Assembly: GCA_036645955.1 (NCBI GenBank)
Contig: JAVXND010000012.1
Location: 3,326 to 67,325 of the forward strand
Direction of reading: 5' to 3'
From: Limiplasma sp036645955
GTDB taxonomy: Bacteria; Bacillota; Clostridia; Christensenellales; Aristaeellaceae
Length of the DNA stretch: 64,000 nucleotides
Of the stretch, positions 35,317 through 43,990 are shown in pieces. Under the pieces are notes generated by a model that was not told where the DNA came from, searched no databases, and saw nothing but the letters and a program-made list of their open reading frames with translations. Positions within the stretch are counted from its first letter, which is position 1; each line of letters begins with the position of its first letter. The position numbers and the translations under genes were made by a program.

Positions 35317-36341
35317 AATGCATTGATACAAGAAATGCCGTAGGGCATGTATTATGTCATGATTTAACCCGTATTGTACCAGGCGAATGGAAGGGCGCAC
35401 AGTTTCGCAAGGGGCATGTGGTAACCAGCGAGGATATCCCGATGCTGCTTTCCATGGGCAAGGAACAGCTGTACGTGTGGGAAATGAACGAGCAAAAACT
35501 GCATGAAAACGATGCGGCGGATCGCTTGGCCAAGCTTTGCGAAAATGCCCATATGCGCCGCGGGGAGCTTAGCGAGGGCAAAATTGAACTGTTTGCCGAG
35601 TGTGACGGTTTGTTTCAGGTGGATACGGAAAGACTGCTCGACATGAACATGCTGGATGAAATGATGATTGCTACGCGGCATAGCGATGTGGCGGTGCATG
35701 CGGGTGATAAGCTCTGCGGCATGCGGGTGATTCCCTTGGTGATAGACCTTCGGCGCATCGAAGAGGCGGAGCGTCTTATGGGAAAGGTCCCCTTGCTTAC
35801 GCTTACGCCCTTTCGCCCCATGAAGGCGGGCATTGTTACAACGGGAAGCGAGGTATTTCACCACCGCATTGAGGATCGCTTTACGCCTGTGGTGGTGAAA
35901 AAGCTCGCCGAATATGGCATAGAAACGGTACGCCAAACCGTTGTTGATGATGCAACGGAGCATATTGTAGCCGCCATTGCACAGCTGCGCAAGCAAGGGG
36001 TGGATTTGGTTGTGTGTACAGGCGGCATGAGCGTGGACCCTGATGACCGCACACCTGCCGCCATCCGCCAAAGCGGCGCAAGCATTGTAAGCTATGGTGC
36101 GCCCGTGCTTCCGGGGGCAATGCTCATGCTGGGCTACTACTCGGATGCTGTGCCTGTGCTAGGCTTGCCAGGCTGTGTGATGTATGCGCAAACCACGGTG
36201 TTTGATTTGATTCTGCCGCACATTGCGGCAGGCGTGTGCGTGAGCCGCGTAGATTTGGCCAAGCTTGGCTGCGGTGGATTGTGCTTGGGCTGCAAGCCTT
36301 GTCATTATCCAGACTGCGAGTTTGGCAAACGCTCGTATTAA
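35313..36341 (+). CDS. MoeA-like molybdopterin-binding protein with cysteine-rich tail
   Basis: 342 aa. The central part has the MoCF_biosynth fold: GIVTTGSEVFHHRI (about 171), VCTGGMSVDPDDRTP (about 235) and a LGLPGCVMY segment (about 282), as in MoeA/MogA proteins that handle molybdopterin-AMP or insert molybdate. It is shorter than MoeA (about 400 aa), lacking the usual N-terminal layout. The C-terminus ends in a cysteine cluster (CGGLCLGCKPCHYPDC) that could bind a metal. Its ATG overlaps the [2Fe-2S] subunit stop. I infer a role in cofactor insertion dedicated to this hydroxylase. Confidence 0.8.
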   Translation: MKCIDTRNAVGHVLCHDLTRIVPGEWKGAQFRKGHVVTSEDIPMLLSMGKEQLYVWEMNEQKLHENDAADRLAKLCENAHMRRGELSEGKIELFAECDGLFQVDTERLLDMNMLDEMMIATRHSDVAVHAGDKLCGMRVIPLVIDLRRIEEAERLMGKVPLLTLTPFRPMKAGIVTTGSEVFHHRIEDRFTPVVVKKLAEYGIETVRQTVVDDATEHIVAAIAQLRKQGVDLVVCTGGMSVDPDDRTPAAIRQSGASIVSYGAPVLPGAMLMLGYYSDAVPVLGLPGCVMYAQTTVFDLILPHIAAGVCVSRVDLAKLGCGGLCLGCKPCHYPDCEFGKRSY

Positions 36342-36365
36342 TACAAAAAAAGGAGTAAACATGGA

Positions 36366-37163
36366 ATGAAAAAATGTTGTTGCTTGTTTCTTGCACTCTT
36401 GCTTTGCTTAATGGCGGTACCCGCCATGGCGCAAACGGAATTGGTGGTATTCGCCGCCGCCTCCATGACGGAATCACTGAATGAAATCGCAAAGCTGTAT
36501 CAAAAAACTGCGCCCGATGTTACGCTCGTATTCAATTTTGATTCCAGCGGAACGCTCAAAACACAGCTTGTACAAGGCGCGGATGCGGATGTCTTTATAT
36601 CTGCGGGCAAAAAGCAAATGGATGAGCTGGATATTAACGCAGATACGGAGAAAAATCCCGAAAAGCTGGATATGCTGCTGGAAAAGACGCGTTTTGATTT
36701 GCTTTCCAATACGGTGGTGCTGGTTGTGCCCAAGGATGCGAAGAGCACCATTGCGAATTTTGAGGACGTGGCAACGGATCAGGTTAGCTTGATAGCGCTA
36801 GGCAACAACGATGTACCTGTGGGACAGTACGCAAAGGAGGTTTTCACGTATTTGAACCTTTGGGAACAGCTGAATACCGAAGGAAAAATTACTTTTGCCT
36901 CCAATGTCAAAGAGGTGCTAGCACAGGTGGAATCCGCCGCTGTGGATTGCGGTGTGGTTTATATCTCTGACGCCGCTACAAACGACGGCGTAACGGTGGT
37001 AGCCTCTGCGCCTAAGGGAAGCCATAAGCCTGTAAATTATCCTGCGGCGGTCATGAAAAGCTCAAAACAGCCCGAGGCAGCCAAGGCTTTTTTGGAATAT
37101 CTCAAAGGTGACGAGTGCAAGGCCGTGTTTGAACAAATCGGCTTTGGCGTGCCAGAGCGTTAA
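36366..37163 (+). CDS. modA: Molybdate ABC transporter substrate-binding protein
   Basis: 265 aa with a signal peptide (MKKCCCLFLALLLCLMAVPA, cleavage near AMAQT). The mature start VVFAAASMTESLNEI and the later SSGTLKTQLVQGADADVFISA are ModA hallmarks; the tail has PAAVMKSSKQPEAAKAFL. It captures molybdate (or tungstate) outside the cell. It sits 24 bases after the MoeA-like gene with a clear AAGGAG, and no molybdenum riboswitch is visible in that short gap. Confidence 0.94.
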   Translation: MKKCCCLFLALLLCLMAVPAMAQTELVVFAAASMTESLNEIAKLYQKTAPDVTLVFNFDSSGTLKTQLVQGADADVFISAGKKQMDELDINADTEKNPEKLDMLLEKTRFDLLSNTVVLVVPKDAKSTIANFEDVATDQVSLIALGNNDVPVGQYAKEVFTYLNLWEQLNTEGKITFASNVKEVLAQVESAAVDCGVVYISDAATNDGVTVVASAPKGSHKPVNYPAAVMKSSKQPEAAKAFLEYLKGDECKAVFEQIGFGVPER

Positions 37164-37166
37164 CCA

Positions 37167-37844
37167 ATGGATTTATTTCCGCTCTATAATTCGCTGAGGG
37201 TGGCGCTGATTTCCACGGTATGCACGTTCTTTATCGGCATGGGAGCGGCTTATGCTGTTTGCCGTTTGCCGCGTGCGGTGAAGGGCGTGCTGGACTGCAT
37301 TTTAACACTGCCGTTGGTGCTTCCGCCAACGGTGGTGGGCTTTTTTCTATTGAAAACCATTGGCCCCAAAGCACCGTTGGGTGCATTCCTTTTGAATACT
37401 TTCCAGCTGAAAGTAACCATGACTTGGTATTCTGCCATTTTTGCAACGGTGATCGTAACCTTTCCACTCATGTACCGCACGGCTCGCGGCGCATTTGAAA
37501 GCTTTGATCCTCGCCTTTCCTGCTCCGCACAAACGCTGGGGCTTTCCAATACGTTCATTTTCTGGCGTATTCGTTTGCCCAATTGCAAGGCTGGGCTGGT
37601 TGCGGGGGCAGTGCTCTCGTTTGCGCGCGCACTGGGTGAATATGGCGCAACCTCTATGGTTACAGGCTATATTCCTGGGCGCACCGCCACCATATCTACC
37701 ACGGTTTACCAGCTTTGGCGCGAAGGAAACGATTCGGAGGCTTATCGCTGGGTGATGATCAACCTTGCCATTTCGCTCATGGTGCTCATGGCGGTCAACT
37801 TTTTGGAGCGCCGTGCGCCCAAACGCGGGGAGGTGACGCAATGA
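37167..37844 (+). CDS. modB: Molybdate ABC transporter permease
   Basis: 225 aa integral membrane protein with about five hydrophobic segments and the coupling-loop motif ARALGEYGATSMVTG (about 152-166), typical of ModB. It begins 3 bases after modA and overlaps modC by 4 bases. Confidence 0.93.
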   Translation: MDLFPLYNSLRVALISTVCTFFIGMGAAYAVCRLPRAVKGVLDCILTLPLVLPPTVVGFFLLKTIGPKAPLGAFLLNTFQLKVTMTWYSAIFATVIVTFPLMYRTARGAFESFDPRLSCSAQTLGLSNTFIFWRIRLPNCKAGLVAGAVLSFARALGEYGATSMVTGYIPGRTATISTTVYQLWREGNDSEAYRWVMINLAISLMVLMAVNFLERRAPKRGEVTQ

Positions 37845-38896
37845 GCCTTTGCGTAAAGGTGAAAAAAAGCTTTCCGGGGTTTTGCCTTGAGGCGGATTTT
37901 GCCTGTGATGCAGGAATGTTTGCTTTGCTTGGCGCAAGCGGAAGCGGCAAAACGCTCACGCTCAATTGCGTGGCAGGGGTGCAGAAGCCCGATGAGGGGC
38001 ATATTGAGCTGGACGGCAAGGTGCTGTTTGATTCCAAAGGGCGAATCAACCTGTCGCCGCAGGAGCGGGGCATAGGTCTTTTGTTTCAAAGCTATGCACT
38101 CTTTCCCAATATGACGGCAGAACAGAACATTCGCTGTGGCTTGGCTCGCATACAAAACCGCCATGAAAAAGAAACGCATTTGCGCGGCTTGATTGCGTCC
38201 CTGCACCTTCAAGGGCTTGAAAAACAGTATCCGCACCAGCTTTCAGGCGGGCAGCAGCAACGTGTGGCGCTGGCTCGAGTGCTTGGAAGCGAACCGAAGC
38301 TGCTCATGCTGGACGAACCTTTTTCAGCATTGGATGAAGCGCTGAAATGGGAGCTGGAGCAGGAGCTGTTCGAAATGCTTTCGGGGTTTCAAGCACCCGT
38401 GCTCTACATTACGCACGATATGCGCGAGGTGCGCAGGCTTTGCGAACAAGTATGCGTGCTGGATCACGGCAAAACGCAGGGGGTTATGACGGCACAGGAG
38501 CTGCTCAACCACCCAAAAACCAAAGCGGCGGCTTTGCTATGCGGCTTTGAAAACGTAACGGATGTTGTGCAGACGGGCGAAAAGCTTGTATTTGCGAAAG
38601 CGTGGCAAACGGCTTTACAGCTGAGTGCCGCGCCCTCCAAACAAGTAAGGTCTGCGGCGATCCATGCGGACACAATTGAAATTTCCCCGCTTCCGAGCGC
38701 GAAAAAGCCCAATGCCATTGCGTGCCAAATTCTGCGCATTGTGGAGGAAACCAATCGCAGGGTGTATATATGCCGTCCCGAGGGGGCGAGGGGTCATATT
38801 CTGGTAGCCAAGCCCTGCGATGCTCCGCAGCTGCTTCAAACGGGGGAACGCTGTGAGCTGTGCCTCATTCCCGAAAATATAAGGGTGCTTTCCTAG
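37841..38896 (+). CDS. modC: Molybdate ABC transporter ATP-binding protein
   Basis: 351 aa. Walker A is GASGSGKT (about 32), signature LSGGQQQRVALAR (about 133), Walker B LLMLDEPFSALD (about 154) and an H-loop ITHD. Residues about 230-351 have the length of a MOP/TOBE-like regulatory domain that binds oxyanion. The ATG overlaps the modB stop (ATGA). This completes a ModABC importer within the hydroxylase operon. Confidence 0.92.
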   Translation: MSLCVKVKKSFPGFCLEADFACDAGMFALLGASGSGKTLTLNCVAGVQKPDEGHIELDGKVLFDSKGRINLSPQERGIGLLFQSYALFPNMTAEQNIRCGLARIQNRHEKETHLRGLIASLHLQGLEKQYPHQLSGGQQQRVALARVLGSEPKLLMLDEPFSALDEALKWELEQELFEMLSGFQAPVLYITHDMREVRRLCEQVCVLDHGKTQGVMTAQELLNHPKTKAAALLCGFENVTDVVQTGEKLVFAKAWQTALQLSAAPSKQVRSAAIHADTIEISPLPSAKKPNAIACQILRIVEETNRRVYICRPEGARGHILVAKPCDAPQLLQTGERCELCLIPENIRVLS

Positions 38897-38927
38897 GCAA
38901 AACAAAGCGGAAGGGGGAGGAAAACCT

Positions 38928-39410
38928 ATGCCAACGGCGGCTGTGATTACGGTAAGCGATCGGTGCTATCTAGGCGAACGAGCTGATTTATCGGGGCCAG
39001 AAATTGAAAAAATATTGCAAGCTGAGGGCTATACCCTTCTCAATGCCGTGCTTGTACCTGACGAGCGCGAACAAATTGAAGCGGCGCTTTGCCGCCTTGC
39101 GGATTTAAACCATGCGGCGCTGATTGTAACCACAGGCGGTACAGGCTTTGCCCTGCGGGATGTAACCCCAGAGGCAACCCTCGCTGTATGCGACCGAATG
39201 GCTCCCGGCCTTGCGGAAGCGATGCGTGCAAAAAGCCTGCTCATTACACCCCATGCCATGCTATCCCGCGCTGTGGCGGGTATGCGTGGGCGCACGCTGA
39301 TTGTGAACCTGCCTGGAAGTCCGAAAGCGGCGCGGGAGAACCTTGAGGTCCTCTTGCCTGCGTTACCCCATGCGCTTATGCTGTTAGCGGGGGAAAAGCC
39401 TGATGCATAA
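38928..39410 (+). CDS. mogA: Molybdopterin adenylyltransferase (MogA/MoaB family)
   Basis: 160 aa. Motifs are VITVSDRC (residues 6-13), the GGTG loop LIVTTGGTGFALRDVTPEAT (about 64-83) and LIVNLPGSPKAARENL near the C-terminus. It adenylates molybdopterin before molybdate insertion. It overlaps moaA by 8 bases. Confidence 0.9.
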   Translation: MPTAAVITVSDRCYLGERADLSGPEIEKILQAEGYTLLNAVLVPDEREQIEAALCRLADLNHAALIVTTGGTGFALRDVTPEATLAVCDRMAPGLAEAMRAKSLLITPHAMLSRAVAGMRGRTLIVNLPGSPKAARENLEVLLPALPHALMLLAGEKPDA

Positions 39411-40368
39411 AGAAAAACCTTGCTTGCAGGATGCTTATGGCCGCGTGATGGATACACTGCGCCTTTCGGTGACGGATTTATGCAATGAGCGCTGTATTTA
39501 TTGTATGCCCGCCTGCGGCGTGCCAAAGCGTGCGCACGCGGATATGCTGAGCCTTGAGGAGCTGGGAGAAATTGCGGCGGCGGCTGTGGACTGCGGCATT
39601 ACCAAAATTCGCCTTACGGGCGGCGAACCCTTGGTACGCCAAGGCTTTATTGCACTTTGCCAAAGCCTTGGCGCATTGCCCAAGCTTCGGGAGCTGTGCC
39701 TTACCACAAATGGTGTGCTTCTGCCCCCAATGGCCAAAGCTTTGCACGAGGCGGGTCTATCTCGCGTGAACCTATCTTTGGACAGCCTGAAGCCCGAACG
39801 CTATGCGGCCATTACAAGAAGGGGCACGCTTCAGGAGGCGCTCAAAGGGCTTGAAAGCGCGTTGAATGCCGGCTTTACACAGGTGAAGCTGAACATGGTG
39901 CTGATGGGCGGGGTAAATGACGATGAAATTCTGGATTTTATCGCGCTCACCAAAGACCAGCCCATTGAAGTACGCTTTTTGGAGCTCATGCCCATGGGGG
40001 AATGCGCCAGCTGGCCGCAGGAACGCTTTGTAAGTGCGGATGAGGTTTTGAAGCGCTGTCCTGCGCTGGAGCCGCTTGGGCTTTCAGGCGTGGCACAGCG
40101 CTATCAGCTTGCGGGTCATTTGGGTACGGTGGGGCTGATTCGCCCCATGAGCGGTTGCTTTTGCGATACCTGCAGCCGCATCCGCGTTACGGCGGACGGT
40201 ATGCTCAAGCCCTGCTTGCATGCGCCGCTTGAAAAGCCCCTTCGCGGTTTGCATGGCGAGGCTCTTCTTGCGGCCATTCGCGAAGGCGTGCAATGCAAGC
40301 CGCGCGCGCATCTGCTTTCACAGGGCAGCAGCGGTGCGCAAAGGCTCATGAATGAAATTGGAGGCTAA
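39403..40368 (+). CDS. moaA: GTP 3',8-cyclase (radical SAM)
   Basis: 321 aa first enzyme of molybdopterin synthesis. The radical SAM cluster cysteines are C27, C31 and C34 in CNERCIYC, followed by LTGGEPLVRQ (SAM binding). The second cluster is in the C-terminal part, CFCDTCSRIRVTADGMLKPC. It works with MoaC, encoded 6 bases downstream. A C-terminal GG, essential in known MoaA proteins, is present (NEIGG). Confidence 0.94.
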   Translation: MHKEKPCLQDAYGRVMDTLRLSVTDLCNERCIYCMPACGVPKRAHADMLSLEELGEIAAAAVDCGITKIRLTGGEPLVRQGFIALCQSLGALPKLRELCLTTNGVLLPPMAKALHEAGLSRVNLSLDSLKPERYAAITRRGTLQEALKGLESALNAGFTQVKLNMVLMGGVNDDEILDFIALTKDQPIEVRFLELMPMGECASWPQERFVSADEVLKRCPALEPLGLSGVAQRYQLAGHLGTVGLIRPMSGCFCDTCSRIRVTADGMLKPCLHAPLEKPLRGLHGEALLAAIREGVQCKPRAHLLSQGSSGAQRLMNEIGG

Positions 40369-40374
40369 CATCAC

Positions 40375-40860
40375 ATGAACCCATTGACCCATATCAACGC
40401 ACAAGGACGTGCGAAAATGGTGGATGTAACTGAAAAAGCGGTCACGGAGCGTTGCGCGGTTGCGGGCGGCTTTGTTCGCATGAGTGCGCAAACCCTTGCC
40501 ATTGTAAAGGAGGGGCGCGCCGCAAAGGGAGATGTGCTGGCGGTTGCGCAGGTGGCGGGTATCATGGCGGCTAAGCGCACGTGGGAGCTGGTTCCGATGT
40601 GTCACCCCATTGCGTTAACGGCGGTGGATCTTTCCTTTGCCTATTGCGAACAGGAACCCGTCGGCGTGGAAATTACCGCCGCAACGCGCTGTAAGGGTGA
40701 AACGGGCGTTGAAATGGAGGCGCTCACGGCGGTATCGGTTGCGGCACTTACCATTTATGATATGCTAAAGGCAGTACAGCGGGATATGACCATACAAAAT
40801 GTGCAATTGCTTCAAAAAAGCGGTGGCAAGAGCGGCGATTACCGCGCGGAGGAAAGTTAA
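40375..40860 (+). CDS. moaC: Cyclic pyranopterin monophosphate synthase
   Basis: 161 aa. Family motifs are MVDVTEKAVTER (about 15), AAKRTWELVPMCHPI with the catalytic region (about 66-80), and KGETGVEMEALTAVSVAALTIYDM (about 103-126). It converts the MoaA product to cPMP. MoaD, MoaE and MoaB-type partners for later steps are not in the window. Confidence 0.94.
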   Translation: MNPLTHINAQGRAKMVDVTEKAVTERCAVAGGFVRMSAQTLAIVKEGRAAKGDVLAVAQVAGIMAAKRTWELVPMCHPIALTAVDLSFAYCEQEPVGVEITAATRCKGETGVEMEALTAVSVAALTIYDMLKAVQRDMTIQNVQLLQKSGGKSGDYRAEES

Positions 40861-41307
40861 ATGGCCAGTGTGTTATGTGTGAACCTAAGTGAACAAAAAG
40901 GCATGATCAAGCACCCCGTAGAGGCGGCGGAGCTACGCACAAACCACGGCATTGTGGGGGATGCGCATGCGGGAGATTGGCACAGGCAGGTAAGCCTGCT
41001 AGCGGAGGAAAGCGTTGCAAAAATGCGCGCGCAATGTGACATTGCGTTGCCCTATGGTGTTTTTGCAGAAAATATAGACACGGAGGGAATGGATTTAAAA
41101 GCATTGCCCGTGGGTGCGGTGCTTCGTGTGGGCGAATGCCTGCTTGAAATTACACAAATCGGCAAGGAATGCCATAGCAATTGCGCCATTAAACAACAGG
41201 TGGGGCATTGCGTTATGCCCACGGAGGGGGTATTTGCAAGGGTGATTGCCGGCGGTACCATTCGCGCAGGAGATGCCATTACGCGAGAGAACGAACGGCC
41301 TGAATAA
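40861..41307 (+). CDS. MOSC domain protein
   Basis: 148 aa stand-alone MOSC domain. Seen are HGIVGDAHAGDWHRQVSLL (about 31-49), GVFAENIDTEG (about 65) and GKECHSNCAIKQQVGHCVMPTEGVFARV with the conserved cysteine expected to bind sulfur carried to or from Moco. It begins at the moaC stop and its end overlaps the convergent desulfurase gene by 29 bases. Stand-alone MOSC proteins are common in Moco gene sets; a role in sulfur or selenium transfer to Moco is inferred. Confidence 0.85.
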   Translation: MASVLCVNLSEQKGMIKHPVEAAELRTNHGIVGDAHAGDWHRQVSLLAEESVAKMRAQCDIALPYGVFAENIDTEGMDLKALPVGAVLRVGECLLEITQIGKECHSNCAIKQQVGHCVMPTEGVFARVIAGGTIRAGDAITRENERPE

Positions 41308-42418
41308 CCCTGTCCATTTGATCGGATGTATTGCTATACCCAAGCGAAAACCGAACGGTACCCGCTGGAAAAGTGTGCAGGGTATGGTGAGCGGCAGGGG
41401 CGCAATGCAGGCCGCAACGCGTTAAAATGCCATGCTCGCGTTCCAAACGCAGGGCAATTTGGGCGTTGTCGCTCTGCAAAAAATCAATGGACACAACACC
41501 AACCTGCGTTTCAGGTGCTTTTGTACCCAAAACGCGTATCCCTGCAATGTCCTCAAGACCTGCTAACAGCTGGGCAAGCAGGGATTTTGCTTGAAGCCCA
41601 AACGCCTGCGCCCTTGGCTCCCAAAAGTCAAGGGCGGCCAAAAAACCGTAGATGCCCGGCAAGTTTGGCGTGCCTGATTCCAATTTATCGGGCAAAAACA
41701 AGGGCTGCTCCTCTATGTCGGAGCGGCTGCCCGTGCCGCCTGTCACAAAAGGCGAAAGGGCCTCAGCAAACCTGCGAGTTAAAATGGCCGCGCCAATGCC
41801 CTGCGGCCCCAGCAAACCTTTGTGCGCGGAAAAAACCAATGCGTCTATGCCCATGGCTTCACAATCAATGGGCAAATGCCCCACTGTTTGCGATGCATCT
41901 ACAACAAAGGGAATGCCGCGTTCACGGCAGAGCGTGCCGATTTCCAAAATGGGCATGACGGTGCCGCATACATTGGATGCATGGGTGAAGCAAACCAACT
42001 GCACAGGAGCTTCAAGCAAGCGCTCAAAAGCGTCCATATCAAGGCTTCCATCTGCAAAGCATGGGGTGCGCTCCACCTGTACACCCGCCATTTGGCGAAG
42101 CGGGCGCATCACGGCATTATGCTCCATACCGCTCACCACCACGCGGTCGCCCGCATGCAAAAAGCCTTTGAGTACCATGTTTAGCCCAAAGGTTGCGCCG
42201 CAGGTTACAATGCATGCTTCTGCGCAGTTTGAGTGAAAAAGGGCACAAAGGCGCTCGCGGAGTGTGAACAAGGCATTTTCGGCTTCTAGCGCGGCGGCAT
42301 AGCTCCCGCGGGAAACATTGATACCAAGCTCCTCTATATACTGTGCCATGGCCTTGCCAACCCCTGGTGCTTTGGGGTATGAGGTAGAGGCGTTATCTAA
42401 ATAAATCGTTTTAAACAT
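41279..42418 (-). CDS. Cysteine desulfurase family protein (SufS/CsdB-like), copy 2
   Basis: 379 aa, similar in layout to copy 1. It begins MFKTIYLDNASTSYPKAP; the PLP lysine is in SAHKGLLGPQG and the catalytic cysteine in RCGLHCAP at about residue 339, next to an extra cysteine. Placed beside yedE, yedF, DUF3343 and selD, it likely mobilises selenium for selenophosphate or for a selenium ligand on Moco. The start is uncertain: GAAAGG abuts the ATG at 42418, and ATGs at 42433 and 42451 are alternatives, but family similarity begins at 42418. Confidence 0.85.
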   Translation of the reverse strand: MFKTIYLDNASTSYPKAPGVGKAMAQYIEELGINVSRGSYAAALEAENALFTLRERLCALFHSNCAEACIVTCGATFGLNMVLKGFLHAGDRVVVSGMEHNAVMRPLRQMAGVQVERTPCFADGSLDMDAFERLLEAPVQLVCFTHASNVCGTVMPILEIGTLCRERGIPFVVDASQTVGHLPIDCEAMGIDALVFSAHKGLLGPQGIGAAILTRRFAEALSPFVTGGTGSRSDIEEQPLFLPDKLESGTPNLPGIYGFLAALDFWEPRAQAFGLQAKSLLAQLLAGLEDIAGIRVLGTKAPETQVGVVSIDFLQSDNAQIALRLEREHGILTRCGLHCAPAAHHTLHTFPAGTVRFSLGYSNTSDQMDRVIQAVRSLA

Positions 42419-42438
42419 CCTTTCAAAATGCATGATGA

Positions 42439-42465
42439 TTGATGCTTTCATAAAGCCATTATAAC
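42439..42465. promoter_or_regulatory. Divergent promoter region, desulfurase copy 2 / yedE
   Basis: A minus-strand TATAAT (42458-42463) and an overlapping plus-strand TATAAC (42460-42465, with TTGATG 15 bases upstream) share this 63-base gap. Spacers and -35 boxes are imperfect, so each is tentative. Confidence 0.35.
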
Positions 42466-42481
42466 ACGGAGGTGACGGAAA

Positions 42482-43531
42482 ATGAAGAAACATTTAGCAG
42501 TCCTTCTAACGGGCGCGGTGACTGGACTTGTAGCGCTTGCGCTTACAGCCTTTGGCAATCCGCCTAATATGGGCTTTTGTCTGGCTTGCTTTTTACGGGA
42601 CTTATCGGGCGCATGCAAGCTTCACAGCGCCAATGTGGTGCAATATTTCCGACCTGAGATCGTTGGGCTGGTGCTTGGCTCGCTTGTAGCCGCACTGCTC
42701 TTTAAAGAATTTCGCCCGCGCGGCGGTTCCTCGCCCATGACGCGATTCATGCTTGGCTTTTTGGTGATGGTGGGAGCGCTCATGTTTCTTGGCTGTCCCC
42801 TGCGAATGCTCATTCGTGTTGGCGGAGGAGATTTAAATGCCTTGGTGGGCTTGCTTGGCTTTTGCGGCGGCGTAGGCATTGGGGTTTTGGCTTTGAACAA
42901 GGGCTTTACGCTACGCCGTGCGCACCCCACAGCCGTTACGGAGGGGGCGGCTTTTCCAACCGCGCTTCTTGTGTTGCTTGCGGCATGGCTTCTTTTTCCT
43001 GCGGCGTTTGCACTGTCTGAAAAAGGGCCTGGCGCTATGCACGCGCCCATGCTTCTTTCGCTTGCGGGCGGTCTGCTTGTGGGGGCGCTTGCTCAGCGAA
43101 GCCGCTTTTGCATGGCGGGCGGCTTGCGAGATACCCTGCTCTTCCGCGATTTTCATTTGCTTTGGGGGAGCGTAGCGCTGGTGGTAACGGTTTTGTTGGG
43201 GAATTTACTGCTTGGCTCCTTTCGAATGGGCTTTTTAGACCAGCCCATTGCACATACGGATGGGCTTTGGAATTTTCTTGGCATGGTGCTGGTTGGCTGG
43301 GGAAGCGTATTGCTGGGCGGCTGTCCGCTTCGTCAGCTGATCATGGCAGGCGAGGGCGATAGCGATGCCGCCATGGCGGTTGTGGGCATGGTGGCGGGCG
43401 CGGCGTTCTGCCATAATTTTGGGCTGGCTTCCTCTGCGGCAGGCCCTACGGTAAACGGTCAAGCGGCAGTGCTGATTGGCTTGGCGGTGCTGGTTTTGCT
43501 CAGCTTGTTTAGCAAAGAAAGGGGAAAATAG
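42482..43531 (+). CDS. yedE: YedE-type selenium/sulfur transporter
   Basis: 349 aa, about ten hydrophobic segments of the YeeE/YedE fold. Paired conserved cysteine motifs are visible in each half: FCLACFLRD and FLGCPLRML in the first, RFCMAGGLRD and LGGCPLRQLI in the second. YedE is the selenium-linked member of the family and is predicted to import a selenium compound; the related YeeE takes up thiosulfate. It begins the rightward selenium block and is followed at 1 base by yedF. Confidence 0.9.
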   Translation: MKKHLAVLLTGAVTGLVALALTAFGNPPNMGFCLACFLRDLSGACKLHSANVVQYFRPEIVGLVLGSLVAALLFKEFRPRGGSSPMTRFMLGFLVMVGALMFLGCPLRMLIRVGGGDLNALVGLLGFCGGVGIGVLALNKGFTLRRAHPTAVTEGAAFPTALLVLLAAWLLFPAAFALSEKGPGAMHAPMLLSLAGGLLVGALAQRSRFCMAGGLRDTLLFRDFHLLWGSVALVVTVLLGNLLLGSFRMGFLDQPIAHTDGLWNFLGMVLVGWGSVLLGGCPLRQLIMAGEGDSDAAMAVVGMVAGAAFCHNFGLASSAAGPTVNGQAAVLIGLAVLVLLSLFSKERGK

Positions 43532-43532
43532 C

Positions 43533-43742
43533 ATGCAACAAATTGATACACGAGGGCGTTCTTGCCCAGAACCTGTGATGCTTACGCGTGCGGCGCTCCA
43601 AAAAGAGGCGCAGGGCGTTTGCGTGCTGGCGGACAATTTATGCGCCGCTGAAAACATCACACGCTTTGCAAACCATTCAGGCTATGAAGTGAAGCGCGAG
43701 GAAAACGGCGGCGAATATACCCTGCTGCTTCAAAAAAAATGA
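43533..43742 (+). CDS. yedF: YedF-like sulfur/selenium carrier (TusA/SirA family)
   Basis: 69 aa. The CPxP motif with the active cysteine is RSCPEPV (C11), and the rest fits the compact TusA fold. It starts just after the yedE stop. It lacks the long DsrE-like C-terminal domain of some YedF proteins, so the DUF3343 gene that overlaps it by 4 bases may do part of that job. It is thought to carry sulfur or selenium as a per(seleno)sulfide. Confidence 0.88.
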   Translation: MQQIDTRGRSCPEPVMLTRAALQKEAQGVCVLADNLCAAENITRFANHSGYEVKREENGGEYTLLLQKK

Positions 43743-43990
43743 AAGAATATGTAGCAACATTTTGGACGCACTTTGCGGCCATGAGCACGCTTCGCGCCCT
43801 TGAAACGGCAGGCATTCATGCACAGGCTCGTCCTGTGCCGCGCGATGTAAGCGCAAGCTGCGGCACCTGTGTTTTTTATCTTGCCAACGATGTGTGCGCA
43901 GCACTTCTGCATCGGGATTTTGAAACGGTTTATGAACAGCTGGGCGAACGAGATTATCAGGCGGTGCTATGCAATGACAAAGCTGAGTGA
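43739..43990 (+). CDS. DUF3343 family small protein, copy 2
   Basis: 83 aa, the same family as the protein at 4510-4776. The conserved segment is VPRDVSASCGTCVFY, with two cysteines (C41, C44) where copy 1 has one. It overlaps yedF upstream and yqeC downstream. Membership in a selenium block supports a carrier or adaptor role, not proven. Confidence 0.82.
   Translation: MKEYVATFWTHFAAMSTLRALETAGIHAQARPVPRDVSASCGTCVFYLANDVCAALLHRDFETVYEQLGERDYQAVLCNDKAE

Noticed and set aside
36342..36365. Molybdenum cofactor riboswitch before modA
   Set aside because: The gap is only 24 bases, far too short for a riboswitch.
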